From: Nansenia antarctica | Taxonomy: Eukaryota > Chordata > Actinopteri > Argentiniformes > Microstomatidae | DNA length: 64,000 bases | Assembly: GCA_963989245.1 (NCBI GenBank) | Contig: OZ022341.1 | Span: forward strand, 50,659,669 to 50,723,668 | Reading direction: 5' to 3' | Shown: piece by piece, positions 11,001 to 27,499 of the stretch | Layout of the letters: each line of letters opens with the position of its first letter | How positions within the stretch are numbered: the stretch's first letter is position 1 | The notes under the pieces: generated by a model | Databases searched by the model: none | What the model saw: the letters and a program-made list of their open reading frames with translations, nothing else | Told to the model about the DNA's origin: nothing | Position numbers and translations under genes: made by a program

Positions 11001-13562
11001 AGCGATATGATCTAACAGCCGGTCTTCAGGACGACATACAGACCCGTATGAGCTTACAGGGCTATCCACTATCTATCTGAGAAAAGGCATAGGTCTAGGC
11101 TGTAACATCGAACGGAAATTAGCCTATACGCATTGCAAGTTAATTTAAAGGCTATTTATTTTCAAAGAGTTTTATTCTATTTTGTTTTATCTGATAAAAG
11201 GCATATGAACGGAAATTAGGCTAGCCGTGTCACGCCAGAAGCCTACATGCTTGCACTGTTCAATAAAATGTTATACATCTAGACATTGTGGTATTTCTTT
11301 ATATACGTATCCCCAGCCTGCCTATCAATTGTTTCTCAATAAACAGTTATGTTCTCCTCATTGTCATACTCCCGAGTCCGATTAAGTATGATTTGACAGG
11401 CAGCTAAACGAAATGCCTTCCCAACCAGCGAGACCTGGTTATAGAAATGACGTTGTTTTATTGATTAAAAAAAAGGGTAAAACTGGAAAGAGAAAATAGA
11501 AAACTCACATTAATCCCAAACAATTTAACAAACTTCAGTTAACGTAATGTGGAGTCCGTTCATTGATCGATGCTGTCTGTTCAGTTCCCAGTGAGGCGCC
11601 CGTTCAGCGCTGGACATAATGGCATAGCGCGCATGCGAATCATGTTATATTATTATATATTATATAGCTCGCATCTAATCGTATCGGATGAGAAATAGAC
11701 ATTAAATGGCATATATAGGCCGCTACACAACAGTAATCACCGCGACAAACAGCTATATTATATTTTAATATGATGACCGGAATAATTCACGTTTGTCCGG
11801 TAAATCGAAATCTTCCCGGACACGATGTCCGGCGGCAATTTTTTCTAACGGAAACCCTGGTGTGTGTGTGTGTATTTACATGCATGAGTGTATTATTAAT
11901 TTGCTTGTGTGTGTCCTCTCGTAGTGCGTATCTGGGACGTGCGTCCGTTCGCTCCTAAGGAGAGGTGTGTGAAGATCTTCCAGGGGAACATCCATAACTT
12001 TGAGAAGGTAATGAACTCATAACGCAGCTTAAATCCTAAAGTCATGTCCTGTCATAGGAGCATCTTACACTGATACGTGGTAATAAGCCCTGCGTAGATA
12101 CTAATGTGATGTCATAATGTGATGTCATAATGTGATGTCATGCCGTCTCTCCAGAATCTGCTGAGGTGCTCCTGGTCCAACGATGGCAGTAAGATCTCTG
12201 CAGGCTCAGCGGACAGGTGAGAAACACACACACACACACGTGTTCAAATATAACGTGCCATCTAACCGCACACCACACAATATCCCACCGGATTCCACGT
12301 TTAAAGGTAGACTCCGCCATATGACGTCACCACAGGAAGTGGGCTAACTAGAGAGATGGTTCAGATCAGGGCTGCACCATATATTGTTTCAGCATCGTCA
12401 TGGCGACGTGAGCATAGTCACATCGCAGGGCTGTCAGGTAAGGCTCATGAACTCAAACACGTCACGCTGAACCTTTTTACTCCTTGATGCAAAAGGAAAA
12501 CTTGCACCTTTCTCATTTTCCATGACTAATATACGCTAGTGATTGACATTTTTTAAAATTCATAATAATAATATATACAGGGCTTAAAGTACTCCGCTGT
12601 TTCACAAATAACTTAGCTTTCGTGTTTGCTAGCGAAACAGCTGATAGTTGATGTTGACTGATCAAGGAGAATACATATTTGAAAGTACAGAATGCCTGAG
12701 AGCCTTATATTGCATTATATTACATTATATTTTGAATGGCCATCTGGTGCCGGAATATAGTTTTTTCCTTTACATATATAATGACATTTCCACCATAAAT
12801 TGATGGCGAAAGGGCACAAATTGGTGCATATCAATTCACCAGAATGCAAGAAATTAAGTGTTTGATGCTCGTTTAAGGACCCCCAGACAGCCCTGCTTCA
12901 TGGGTCCCCCCCGATGTCAAACACCACTGGTACCACCTCCGCCTCATTTTGAGCCAGGAAAAACCCTGAGTAGTGACGGGAAGCCTTATGGGACGTGGTG
13001 CCAAGAAGGAGAATATAAGTGATAGTGGCTTAATAAGTAATCAGTTTGTTCTTTTAAAGACATGTATATATTTTATTCTGTATTGTTATAGTGATAGTGG
13101 CTTAATAAGTGATGCAATCAGTTTGGCCTTTTAAAGACATCTTTTGTTTATTTTTTATTAAGTATAAAACAGTATTATGAATGAATGAATGAATGGTCTT
13201 TATTGTCATTACAGTTTTTCCCAATTGCTAAAACACAAAAGCCAATTCTCTAAACCAAATGACCAGTTCTCTAAACACATTTAATAAAACTAGCTCCCAT
13301 TTGCCAAAACCATAAACACATTTCACATAAAGACACAATTCACAAAACACAATCCTCCTTTTCTCATAAATCTAAACACATTTTGTCTTGCTAAAACACA
13401 AGTTGCAAAAAACTCTGCTCAAAATGTCAAATTCTCAAATTAAAGCTCATGTGATGTAAAATGCTTGCCACAGTCAGCAACATTTTAACACAATGAACAC
13501 ACCTGGCTTCATTCATTAAACATAACGACTCAACATTTAAGACACTTGTTGCAAATGATTGT

Positions 13563-13595
<33 letters not shown>

Positions 13596-14327
13596 TATAG
13601 TTCCATAAATAAATAAATAAACATCACACCCTGAACATTGTTTTCAGTGAGTATTGTTGTGTGTAATGGATCCTCTGTAGTGTTTGCATTGAGTTGTGAT
13701 ACAGTACAGTATTGTACATGTTACGGTACATGTGGGAATACGGTAACATTTTTCAAACCTTTATTTACGTAAAACTCGATAGGACAACAGTGCAACAACT
13801 TCGCGGCTGAACTTTAGTAAAATTTCGGACATCATATGCCATTTAAAGGGGGGAAATAGATATCTAAAAATGCATGACTATCATGCAAAATCAGCCTTAC
13901 TGTAATGTAAAATATGTAATGTTAGATATAACGTTAGACAGGGAGCGCAGATTTATTTTTATGCATGACTATCATACATGTGGGAAAACTAGGGTTAGGG
14001 TTAGGTGCTAGGGTTACAGTAAGGTTAGGGTTAGGATTAGGGGTAAGGTTTGAGTTTGAGTTTTGAAGAGAGAAGGTGTGGTTTTGCTTATGTAGCTTTA
14101 GAAAAGTGTGTTGTGTTTAGAGTTTTGGGGAAATGGAGGAAAGTTTTGTGAAATGTGTTTTAGCAATTGAGAAAAACTGTAATACAGTACAGGTACCATA
14201 CAACGAAATTTAGGAGGGGGGGCTCCCCTGGTGCTTGGAAAAAGACTAAAAACACGAGGGCCAAGGGTAAAATAAAAAAGGGAAAAGAGCTGGTTTACAT
14301 AAATAAAGGCTATGTACACTATCTACT

Positions 14328-14360
<33 letters not shown>

Positions 14361-17300
14361 CTTTATTTGTCATTGTTACAGTACAGGTACCAAACAACGA
14401 AATTTAGGAGGGGAGGCTCCCCTGGTGTTTAAGAAAGGAAAAAGAAACACATTTTGGAAAAAGCATAGATGCATAAAATCACAAGAAGATAAGGAGCTGG
14501 TTTACATCAATAGAGGCTATGTACACAATCCACTGTACTATACTGCACAGATAGTCAACTAGGGTTGTCATATTGCACAAGAAAGTATTTTTTCACATTT
14601 TTTTAAAGTGTCACAGTTTGCAGGCTTGAAAATGTACATGTTTGTGCCTCAGCACTAGCTGCCATTACAATCCGTCCGGACTTGTCCTGGGCCCAGAACT
14701 TAGGCCTTTTCTGTGTTCAGGGCCTTGACGGCCCTGTGGTAGAAGCTGTCCTTCAGTCTGTTTGTCCTAGCGGCCGGGGTCCTGTACCTCCTGTTCGAGG
14801 GCAGCTTGACAAAGTGTTCGTGCCCAGGGTGGGTCGGGTCCTTGGAGATCTTGGAGGCCCTCCTGAGACAGCGTGTTTCGTACAGCTCCTCCAGAGAGGG
14901 GAGGGTGGCGCCGGTGATCCCCTGTGCTGTTCTCACGACTCTCTGTAGATCGTTTCTCTTCGCTGCCGTGCAGCTGTGGTACCAGTTGGAGATGCCGAAG
15001 GTGAGGATGCTCTCCACTGCGCTGTGGTAGAAGGCCACCAGCATCTCCTGCTTGCTGTGTTGTTTCTTGAGGCATCTCAGGGTGTATAGCCGCTGTTGTG
15101 CCCTCTTGATGGTGCCTTTAGTGTTGTCCTTCCAGGCCAGGTCATCCCGTATGATGTGTCCCAGGAAACGGAGGTTTGAGACCATCTCTACGCTCTCTCC
15201 GTCGATGAGCAGGGGCAGGATCTCGGACTTTTTCCTCCTGTAGTCTACGATGAGTTCCTGGGTCTTTGACTTGTTTAGCAGCAGGTTGTTTACCTTGCAC
15301 AGCTTGCTCAATTGCTCTACCTCATCCCTGTACGCCGCCTCGTCCCCCCCCGAGATACATCCCACCACGGTGGTGTCGTCTGCAAACTTTACGATGTAGT
15401 TGCTGGGGTGGATGGGGGTGAAGTCGTGGGTGTAGAGGTTGTAGAGGATGGGGCTTAGCACGCAGCCCTGGGGTGACCCAGTGCTGAGGCTGAGGGCTGT
15501 GGAGGTGTGGGGGCCCACCCGCACCCTCTGGGGGCGGTCGGTCAGGAAGTCCTTGATCCACGCACATATAGAGTGTGATAGACCCAGGTCTAGTAGTTTG
15601 GTCACTAGCCTGTCTGGAAGGATGGTGTTAAAGGCGGAGCTGAAGTACACGAAGAGCAGTCTGGGATAGAGTGGCGTGGAGAGTCGTCGCTATGGCGTCC
15701 TCTGTGGACCTGTGGGCTCTGTAGGCGAACTGGTATGGATCCAGGTTGGGCGGGAGGCGTGTGAGTATGTGGGCCCGGACTAGTTTCTCGAAGCACTTCA
15801 TGATGATTGGTGTGAGTGCCACCGGGCGGTAGTCGTTTAGGCAGCTCACCGTGCTTTTCTTCGGGACTGGGATGATAGTTGAGGTTTTCAGGCAGGGTGG
15901 GACGGTGGCCTGGGACAGGGACTGGTTAAAGATGTTGGTGAAAACCCCGGCCAGCTGGTCGGCGCAGTCTCTCAGCACCCGTCCCAGGACGCCATCCGGC
16001 CCCGAGGCTTTCCTGGGGTCCACCGCCTTCAGTACGCGTCTCACCTCGTGCTCTGTGAGGGTGAGGCTGCTGAGAGCTGGAGAGAGTGGTGTCTGTGTTG
16101 TGGTTACCTCCGTTCGCCCCTCGTCGAACCGGGCGTAGAAGGTGTTCAGCTTTCCCGCCAGCAGGGGGTCGTCCTCTGCGGCTGTGAGCCTGTTGGCTCT
16201 GAAGTTTGTCATCTGCTGAACCCCCTGCCACATCCGCCTGGAGTCGTTGCTCAGGAGGCATTCCTCAATCTTCTCTCTGTGCTCTGCCTTGGCCGCTTTG
16301 ATGCCGCGCTTTAGGTTGGCCCTGGTGGAGCTGTACAGCGGTGTGCGCTTCCCTGCGAAGAAGGCGTTGTCCCTCTCATTTAACAGTTTTTGGACCTTCC
16401 CAGTCATCCATGGCTTCGTGTTGGGGTAGACCCGGACCCGTTTGTCCACGGTGACTGAGTTGGTGCAGTTCACTATGTGGTTCAGAACCGACGACGTGTA
16501 CTGTTCCAGGTCCTCATGCTCATATTCCTGCCATAGGGTGTCATTTAGGCAGATCTGCAGTGGAGCGGACCCTTCTGGCCAGGTTCTGACAGTCTTAGTG
16601 GTGGTGGGAGCACTTTTCCCCATTGTGGTGTATGCAGGAATCAGGAGGATTGACACATGGTCAGACATGCCTAGATGAGCTAGCGGACTAGCCTTGTAAG
16701 CACGTTTGATGTTGGTGTATACCTTATCCAGTGTTTTTTCTCCTCTCGTTGCACATTTTACATGCTGGTAGAACTTGGGTAGTACTGCCTTCAGGTCGAC
16801 ATGATTAAAGTCCCCCGCTATGATGTGGATAGCCTGTGGATCAGTACTTTGTTGGCTACTAATGACGTCGTATAGTCGCGCCAATGCTACTTTGCTGTCT
16901 GAGCTAGGTGCAATATACACACATGTAATTAGCACCGCGTTAAACTCCCTAGGCAGGTATGTGGGTCGGCATTTAACAGTCAAGTATTCTAGGTCTGGTG
17001 AGCAGTGGCTACTTACAGTTTTCGTGTTTAAGCACCAGCTATCCTTCGTCGATATTATGATCCCACCTCCTCTTGACTTACCGCTAAGCTCCGTGCGGTC
17101 AGCGCGATGAAGCGTTCGGCCCTCTAAACTAACGTTAGCGTCCACAATGTTGTCGTTTAGCCAGGTTTCGGTCAGAATAATCACACAGCTATCCCCTACG
17201 ATGCTGTTTTTTGCCACCTGTAGTCTCAGTTCATCCATCTTATTTGTCAGGGATCTGACATTTGAGAGGAAAATGCTTGGAATAGCTGGCTTGTTTGGGC

Positions 17301-18710
17301 TTCTCCTTAGCCTTTCTAGCAGGCCTCCCCTCCGGCCTCGCTTTTTCCTACGATCCCGCCGCCGGCGTCTCCGCCTCAGGGAGGGGACTGTGAACCAGGG
17401 CTCTCCCGGTAGCCTGGCTATGTCCGTGTCAATGTTGTAGTGCTCCAGGAAATCCGCCCTAACTATCCTGTCGTTTTGCGTGCCGACTTCTAATAAGTCG
17501 AGCCTGCTGTAGGTACTATATACATAACTGTTCCCTATAAGTACTAAAAAAAGCATATACTATATAAAGTATATATATATATATAAAGTATACTACTTGT
17601 ATATATACTTGTGTATATAAAGTATACTACTATACTATACAATAAAACACTGTGCTGTACTCTATGCTATGCTATAAATATCCTAACTTTTCCTATATCT
17701 GAACCTTATGTACACAAGGGTTGTCATATTGCACATAGTATTGTTGCACATTCATTTAAAGTATTAATGCATTTTAACATTGAGACATATATTTTGTATT
17801 GACTATAAAATAGTATTAATGCATTTAAACATTGAGACAAGAAGCTGTCTTCTGTACCCGCTCTCCCAATATCTCAAACTGTGACCCCCCTCCCCAAGAA
17901 AAAGTTTCAGGCACAGGATTTTTTCCCACTTTAAGCCCTGTATATATATAGGGGCCAGAGACCATTGGCAGTCAAAATGCTAGAAGAAGGAAGAGTTACT
18001 GTTTTGTTTTAGTTTTTTATTTATTATTATTTACAGTAGAGAAACTCTACAGGGGGGTAGAGGGGACGGAGAGGTTTCAGGAGGGACAGTTAAGGGGTAG
18101 CCTGAAGAGATGGTTCTTCAGTCTACAGCAGAAGATCCTGACAGCTGACAGCTCCTTCCACCAGGACGGTGAAAAGTCGTGACCGGGTAGTGTGACTGCT
18201 GGGTAGTGTGACTGCTGGGTAGTGTGACTGCTGCGTCCCCGTAGAGGCGGCGGTGCCGGCCGGCCAGCAGAGGTCGGCAGCAGTCGGACTGCTGAGTGAA
18301 GTGTCCTGCTCCAGGCTGACTGTCTCTGTCACTAGTCTGCCTGCTGTTCTGTGGTCACGTCATATCATGGAGTCTACCTTTAAGACGTGTACCTGCCTGA
18401 GGGGAGCGTTACCTGTGGACCGTACGTGTTTGTGTAAGTGTCAACATTGAACTGTGTGTGTATGTGTGTGTAGGTTTGTGTACGTGTGGGACACCACATC
18501 TCGTAGGATCCTGTATAAGCTCCCAGGCCACGCTGGGTCCGTCAACGAGGTCGCCTTCCATCCAGAGGAGCCTATAGGTGAGATGAGAGGAACACTTCTC
18601 TCTCTCTCTCTCTCTCTTTCTTGCTCTTTTTAATAATCATGTTCTTCTTTTTCCCCACAGTTCTCTCTTGCGCCAGTGACAAGAGACTCTACATGGGAGA
18701 GATTCAATAG
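7985..18710 (+). CDS. snrnp40: SNRNP40, U5 snRNP 40-kDa WD40 protein, complete
   Basis: SNRNP40 is a WD40 propeller of the U5 snRNP and tri-snRNP and remains in the catalytic spliceosome, where it associates with PRPF8 and BRR2; it acts in the nucleus. Ten coding exons join in frame: 7985-8089, 8476-8605, 8755-8848, 8975-9140, 10018-10140, 10389-10509, 11925-12007, 12155-12216, 18474-18577 and 18661-18710, giving 345 residues (human about 357). A short variable basic N-terminus (MIEPKKRAAD) precedes seven WD repeats, whose ends are seen as LMWNV, GVWDS, KLWDI, KVWDL, RIWDV, YVWDT and the closing LYMGEIQ. The first ATG is used because MIE matches the mammalian start. The polyadenylation signal is at 19065. 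Intron 8 is expanded to 6.3 kb by transposons. No frame damage was seen. Confidence 0.97.
8476..8605 (+). CDS. snrnp40: SNRNP40 coding exon 2
   Basis: Acceptor CCTCAG, donor GTGAGT. Encodes GPPRSSSLQAPIML and most of WD repeat 1 (GHEGEVYCCKFHPNG). Ends one base into a codon. Confidence 0.95.
8755..8848 (+). CDS. snrnp40: SNRNP40 coding exon 3
   Basis: Acceptor CTCCTCCAG, donor GTATGG followed directly by a (CA)n tract. Encodes LMWNVYGDCDNFATLKGHSG through HYNTDG, the repeat 1-2 junction. Confidence 0.95.
8975..9140 (+). CDS. snrnp40: SNRNP40 coding exon 4
   Basis: The acceptor TTAG lies behind a (GT)n tract with little pyrimidine; donor GTAACC. Encodes 55 codons, MLFSASTDKTVGVWDSETGE through CTGSDDGTVK. 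Confidence 0.95.
9214..9494. mobile_element. MITE with CAGGGTTCCCAC ends in SNRNP40 intron 4
   Basis: Inverted ends CAGGGTTCCCAC and TGTGGGAACCCTG are flanked by TAGTTA on both sides (9208-9213 and 9495-9500). The interior is built from degenerate CCTTGAAA motifs. Confidence 0.82.
9500..9617 (+). repeat. 14-bp minisatellite
   Basis: GTCACTGTGTACTG repeated about eight times with single-base variants. Confidence 0.92.
9628..9775 (-). mobile_element. tRNA-related SINE-like repeat
   Basis: GCCATTTAGCTGACGC, AAAGCGACTTACATTGCAG and an inverted B-box-like region ending in GTGAGCCACA. Related copies are at 37676-37766 and 62788-62890. Confidence 0.55.
10018..10140 (+). CDS. snrnp40: SNRNP40 coding exon 5
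   Basis: Acceptor GTGTAG, donor GTGCCT. 41 codons, LWDIRKKGAVHTFQNTYQVL through GGIDNDIK; phase 0 at both ends. Confidence 0.95.
10389..10509 (+). CDS. snrnp40: SNRNP40 coding exon 6
   Basis: The acceptor TGTAG is at the end of a (GT)n tract, and the donor GTGTGTGT is itself the start of another. Encodes VWDLRQNKLIYSMHGHG through LSNSMDNT plus one base. Confidence 0.95.
10558..11859. mobile_element. hAT-like non-autonomous element, family K copy 1
   Basis: Ends CAGGGTTTCCGTTA and TAACGGAAACCCTG are flanked by GTGTGTGT on both sides (10550-10557 and 11860-11867). Subterminal CCGGACA/TGTCCGG motifs repeat at both ends. There is no transposase. It fills most of SNRNP40 intron 6 and contains a long perfect palindrome at 10737-10908. 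Confidence 0.88.
11925..12007 (+). CDS. snrnp40: SNRNP40 coding exon 7
   Basis: Acceptor TCTCGTAG, donor GTAATG. Encodes VRIWDVRPFAPKERCVKIFQ and GNIHNFEK. It lies just downstream of a hAT-like insertion that fills most of intron 6. Confidence 0.95.
12155..12216 (+). CDS. snrnp40: SNRNP40 coding exon 8
   Basis: Acceptor TCTCCAG, donor GTGAGA. Encodes NLLRCSWSNDGSKISAGSAD plus two bases of a split arginine. Confidence 0.95.
13180..14328 (-). mobile_element. LINE 3' UTR copy split by a Tc1-like MITE
   Basis: GTCTTTATTGTCAT before, and ACAGTACAGGTACC, CAACGAAATTTAGGAGG and GGCTCCCCTGGTG after, the MITE match the 3' UTR of the larger LINE that starts at 14335. The tail is a GAAT repeat. Confidence 0.8.
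13212..14179. mobile_element. Tc1/mariner-type MITE, 968 bp
   Basis: Inverted ends CAGTTTTTCCCAATTGCTAA and TTAGCAATTGAGAAAAACTG with TA on both sides. It contains TTAGGG-like repeats at 13989-14050. Non-coding. Confidence 0.85.
14335..17556 (-). mobile_element. Nearly full-length EN-RT LINE (CR1/L2-like) with one break
   Basis: Two minus-strand frames, 17556-15628 (642 residues) and 15650-14700 (316), form one protein broken by a small deletion or frameshift near 15655. The first has the apurinic-type endonuclease (FLSNVRSLTNKMDELR, LTETWLND, GDFNH, GMSDH) and the RT start (NDYRPVALTPIIMKCFEKLV). The second begins at FSSAFNTI and carries GSPQGCVLSPILYNLYT and FADD, then the RT thumb and C-terminal region. 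The 3' end has a TAGA-repeat tail. Confidence 0.9.
17560..17880 (-). mobile_element. Second copy of the same LINE 3' UTR
   Basis: AGGGTTGTCATATTGCACA and AGAAGCTGTC motifs repeat those at 14558 and 14742, so the LINE at 14335-17556 sits beside an older copy of its own family. The AT-rich start (TATATA repeats) is low complexity. Confidence 0.6.
17941..18473. other. Distal SNRNP40 intron 8, no recognised gene
   Basis: Contains a three-copy tandem GGGTAGTGTGACTGCT at about 18186-18235 and moderately GC-rich sequence that looks repeat-derived. No coding exon fits the propeller here. Confidence 0.4.
18474..18577 (+). CDS. snrnp40: SNRNP40 coding exon 9
   Basis: The acceptor TGTAG follows a (GT)n tract, 6.26 kb after exon 8; donor GTGAGA. 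Encodes FVYVWDTTSRRILYKLPGHA through FHPEEPI. Confidence 0.95.
18661..18710 (+). CDS. snrnp40: SNRNP40 coding exon 10 with stop
   Basis: Acceptor TTTCCCCACAG. Encodes VLSCASDKRLYMGEIQ and TAG. Confidence 0.96.
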
Positions 18711-18724
18711 GACCTGTTGGACTG

Positions 18725-18782
<58 letters not shown>

Positions 18783-18830
18783 CATGCACGCAAGTCATTG
18801 TGAGAGTGCGTAACAGACGTTACAGAGAGT

Positions 18831-18871
<41 letters not shown>

Positions 18872-19064
18872 CATGCGCGTGTGTCCTCCTCAGGCCTGTT
18901 CTGTGTGGCTGGAATCCGTTTATGGATCTGTACTGTGACCTGTACTCAGTGTTTTATATGCCTTTGTTTATTTGGAACAACCTCAGCGTTTGTGTCTGAG
19001 TTTTATTACTGTCAGAGTGTATAATGTTCAGTCACAACAGACAAGACCTGCTTTTTTATTTCTC

Positions 19065-19070
19065 AATAAA
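19065..19070 (+). terminator. snrnp40: SNRNP40 polyadenylation signal
   Basis: AATAAA about 355 bases after the stop codon, followed by a GT-rich stretch. The 3' UTR contains two long (GT)n tracts (about 18728-18780 and 18836-18867). Confidence 0.7.
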
Positions 19071-19099
19071 CTCATGAAAACAGTGTCATGTTGGATCCT

Positions 19100-20411
19100 C
19101 GTTATTTCTTATGAACCTGAATGTGTGTGTTGAGTCGCTGGCATTAGTCCACTGAGCTAAAGCGTAGATGTTGGTGTAGTAGGGGCTAACAAGAACAGTC
19201 CTCCGATCACTTGCAAATATACCACGATGCGATACATGCACTTCTATGTTGATAATGCTTTCGCTTTTTACAATAAAACTTTACAATTAAGTTTTTGATG
19301 CAAGGATATTTCAGTTGTTTTGGTTCAAATAATTGTAAATCCAAAAATAGACTGGGGGGGGGGGACATGAATTCTTATTCCTCTGTCTAATTTTGTACAA
19401 GCGTTATTTGCTTATAGCTTACATTTGCAACCACATATTGTCTGTATTCGGTCTCTTTTATATCTTGATTCAAAAACAGTGAACTCGTGCTTCTGGTTAT
19501 TTTTGCCTAATTTAACTCCTCCGGCTCTTCTCCGCCACAAGCGCCGTTTCTTTTGTGTCTCCCGTCTCCTTCTCCTAAACGCCTCGCGCTCCTCCACGCG
19601 GTCGCGTGCACGCACGCGGGCTGCAGAATCCAGTTCCTCTCAAATGAGGGGCTTTGCTGCCTGCCCCCCAACCCCCTCCTCCTACTCCACCCCGTTCCTC
19701 CTCGCGCCCGCCCCTGCCGATTGTTGACAAAGACGCCGTGAGACGGAGAAGAGGAGCCCGAGCCTCGGTCACACAACCCCACTGGGCTCCGGTAAAAACA
19801 TCCCGTTTGTTCTCGTAGCCTTCCTCTACAGCGCGAGCGACCGGGACGGAGAGGGGGAATCGCGAGCGCCTTGAAAACCGTGAGTCACAATGAGCCGCTT
19901 TGTGTCGGCGGCAGATTTCATTTAGCCTGCCTACCTCCATTGGGTCACCCCCCCTCCCCTCCCAACCCATGTCTTCCCGTGTGATCCGTTATCATATGAT
20001 GGTGATTTCTGTCGTTACGAGCGAGCGCATAATGACAGCCTTCTGTTTCTCTTTGTGTCTGTGTGTGTCCCCTCCGCGCGCCGCCGGAAGGTGTGGCCGA
20101 GGCGATTCGGTAATCGGTTGTGGTCGGACCGCAGACCATAGCGCGTGAAGAAGAGGACACCCCCCTGCCCGAAACCACCGCGACCACCTTTACCACCACT
20201 CACCGACAGAATGAGCACGGCGCGTCGGGAAGGGCCTGTCTGACTGACACTGGTATAGAGTGTTCCGTGTCTAGAGTGGGAGGCCGGGGTACAGGAGGGT
20301 TCTTGCCGGGAATGGTGTGAGCTGAGGCGGGCAGGCAGTCTGGATCTGACCGGAGACCCGTCCTTCCCCCGGAGCCTCCGCGGCCCCAAGCCGCGTCCTG
20401 AGCCCTCCAAA
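19100..20411 (+). promoter_or_regulatory. nkain1: NKAIN1 upstream region
   Basis: From about 19540 the sequence becomes GC- and CpG-rich up to the ATG, as expected for a promoter and 5' UTR. The first 400 bases are AT-rich and featureless. No TATA box was assigned. Confidence 0.4.
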
Positions 20412-25198
<4,787 letters not shown>

Positions 25199-25693
25199 GT
25201 AACCGATGACATCATAGTTACACCATTTCTTCATATCCATGATTCATATTGCCAACTGTGAAAAAGCCACTCACTCTCTCTCTCTCTCTCTCCCTGCGTT
25301 ACCCAGTGCTGGGTAGGTTTAGGTGGCGTCCTCATCAGGTCAGACCCTGCCATTGCGGCCGTAGAGGTTGGAGATGTGTCGCCCTGAGAGCACTCACTTT
25401 GTCTGTCACAGAACAACTAAGCAATGGACGTCCAGAGGGAGAACTGTGTGTGTTTTCGTGTGCGTGCGTGTGTGTGCGTGTGTGTGTATGCATGTGTGTT
25501 TGAGACATTGATAGCCCTGAGTGGAATGTAAAACGCTCAGGGAGGAACCAGAAACTCCAGGGGGTGGGGTGGGGGTGCACTAAGGACACCCTGCACCAAA
25601 CAAGACATCTCTTCACACTCCCTTGACCCTGTGTGTGTGTGTGTGAGTGTGTGTCATACGCGTCTTTGCGTGTGCGTGTATCATATATGTCTT

Positions 25694-25725
<32 letters not shown>

Positions 25726-25976
25726 CGTGCGTGCGTGTGTGGAGCTCTATAGGACTAGCTGGTGCTCAGTAGATGAACTCTGACCTCTCTCACTAGAGGT
25801 GCCTCCGTGCGGGGGGGGGGGGTCACACAGGGGGGGCACGGCTCTACATGTTGTTGTTTTTAGAATGTGATGATCATGTCATAATAGAGCAGTTTGTACG
25901 CCCAACCCCAAACCTGTCTCTCTCTCCCCCTTCCCCCTAACACACCTTCACACCAGCCAGTGGTCTCTCTCCAATG
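25199..25976. other. NKAIN1 3' region, no second gene
   Basis: Probably 3' UTR or a last intron. Contains (GT)n tracts at about 25630-25740 and no convincing exon. Confidence 0.4.
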
Positions 25977-25977
25977 C

Positions 25978-26112
25978 CAGGGGGATATTCCATCAACGTC
26001 ACTAAAGGAAAATCCAGGCTACGGCTGTTTAAAAAAAATATATAAATCTTGCGGGATTTATCAAAATAAGCCTGGATTGTCCTTTAGTGACGTTGATGGA
26101 ACACCCCCCTGG
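25978..26112. mobile_element. Palindromic MITE with CCWGG target, copy 1
   Basis: GATATTCCATCAACGTCACT and AGTGACGTTGATGGAACACC form inverted ends of about 30 bp flanked by CCAGG and CCTGG. A second copy is at 39326-39486. Confidence 0.78.
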
Positions 26113-27180
26113 TCTTAGGAGAGCTAATGGGTGTGTGCTGCAAGGGAGAGGCTGGCGGAGGTAGAAATCGGAGGGGAGGGGAGGGGGTTCTGGGTGGGTT
26201 TGAGGTTGGGCATTAGTGTCTACGGGCAAAAGATGTGGGGATTCTCTGCATGTAAATATCTGGATGACGATTGGTTGTTGTTTTTTTTGGGAACGGGCGA
26301 GTTAGCCTCAGAGTGTCTCCTCTCACCTGTGTGTCGTCCTCGAGTCCTATGGAAGACTATGGAAATGCTTTCTCTCCTCCTCCTCTCTCTTCCTCCTCCT
26401 TTTCCTCCTCCACCACCTTCTTTTCCCCCTGGATCTGTCCTTGATGAAATAACGGGCTGAACCTGATTGTGTTGGTGAATGTCATATGAAGAAAAAGCAT
26501 GCTTTGCTTTTACAGATGTATGGTACAGGTTAGGAAGTGTTTCAAGGGAGGAAGGGAGGGAGGGAAGGAAGAGAGGAAGGCTGCATATCTGAGGGGCTTG
26601 ACTGGGGCGAGAGAGACAGGTGTGGGGTGACACTCCCATAGGGGCATGACGGAAGGTTTGGAGAAATAAAGATACCGTTTCTAAATGAAATCAGTCCTTG
26701 GTCCTCCTCTGTCCACACACACACACACACACCACACTCTATTTATTTTGGAGTGTGTGCTTTATTTCCTCTTTCGCATGGGTAAAGTACTGCATGGCCA
26801 TATGGAGCATAAAGAATAAGAGGCAGAGAACAGTCCACATTGTATTTAATTACAGCAATCAAATCAAAGATTAATAGCAGAGTGTTTCTATGATAATAAC
26901 ATGCAAATACGTTGCAGAATAGGGGTTACAATTACATCAGTGTGTAGTTCAACAGGGTCTAGTTCATAGTGAACTTTTATTTTATCATTACATATTATTG
27001 TATTTCTCTACTGTATAAGACCATTACGTCATCATTCCTCACTCCTTTAGAATCACCTGCTTTAGTCTTTGTTTTGCACAGACAGTACAAGTAGCGGCGC
27101 CGGTGCCGTTTGGTGACAAGCTACGCTCTACTTTTCACACTGGCTATTCACATTCCTGTGGTCCAACGGAGCATCCAGCC
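26113..27180. other. NKAIN1-PUM1 intergenic sequence
   Basis: AATAAA at 26665-26670 could serve NKAIN1 if its 3' UTR is about 1.5 kb long. Otherwise simple repeats and AT-rich sequence with nothing recognised. Confidence 0.35.
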
Positions 27181-27499
27181 ACAAACCCGGTGGCCGTGCG
27201 GTTCAGCGCGTTGCCATGGCTGCTGGACTTCACCCGTTACCGTACCCCGAACATTCTGTACCCACAGACTTTATTATAGGCCCCTCTAATAACGGCCGTC
27301 CGCGGCTCGAAAATAGATGGGTGACCAGTTGCGCCACACTGTCTATATCGGTCTATTCAGTGTGTTGGGGGGAAGACAGTGCTTTAAAAACATGTTTTCT
27401 TGTTAAATTAATTTGTACAGTGTCAGTTGACAGACAGAGTATGCTTTTGCACACACACTCACAACAAAGGGACTCGCGACCCTCCCCTGTTGGCGCAAT

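Larger units (their letters stand above)
12578..17940. mobile_element. hAT-like element hosting LINE insertions
   Basis: Ends CAGGGCTTAAAGT and ACTTTAAGCCCTG, flanked by TATATA-type sequence on each side. The outer parts are non-coding; the bulk (about 13180-17880) is later LINE and Tc1-like insertions. Confidence 0.7.
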
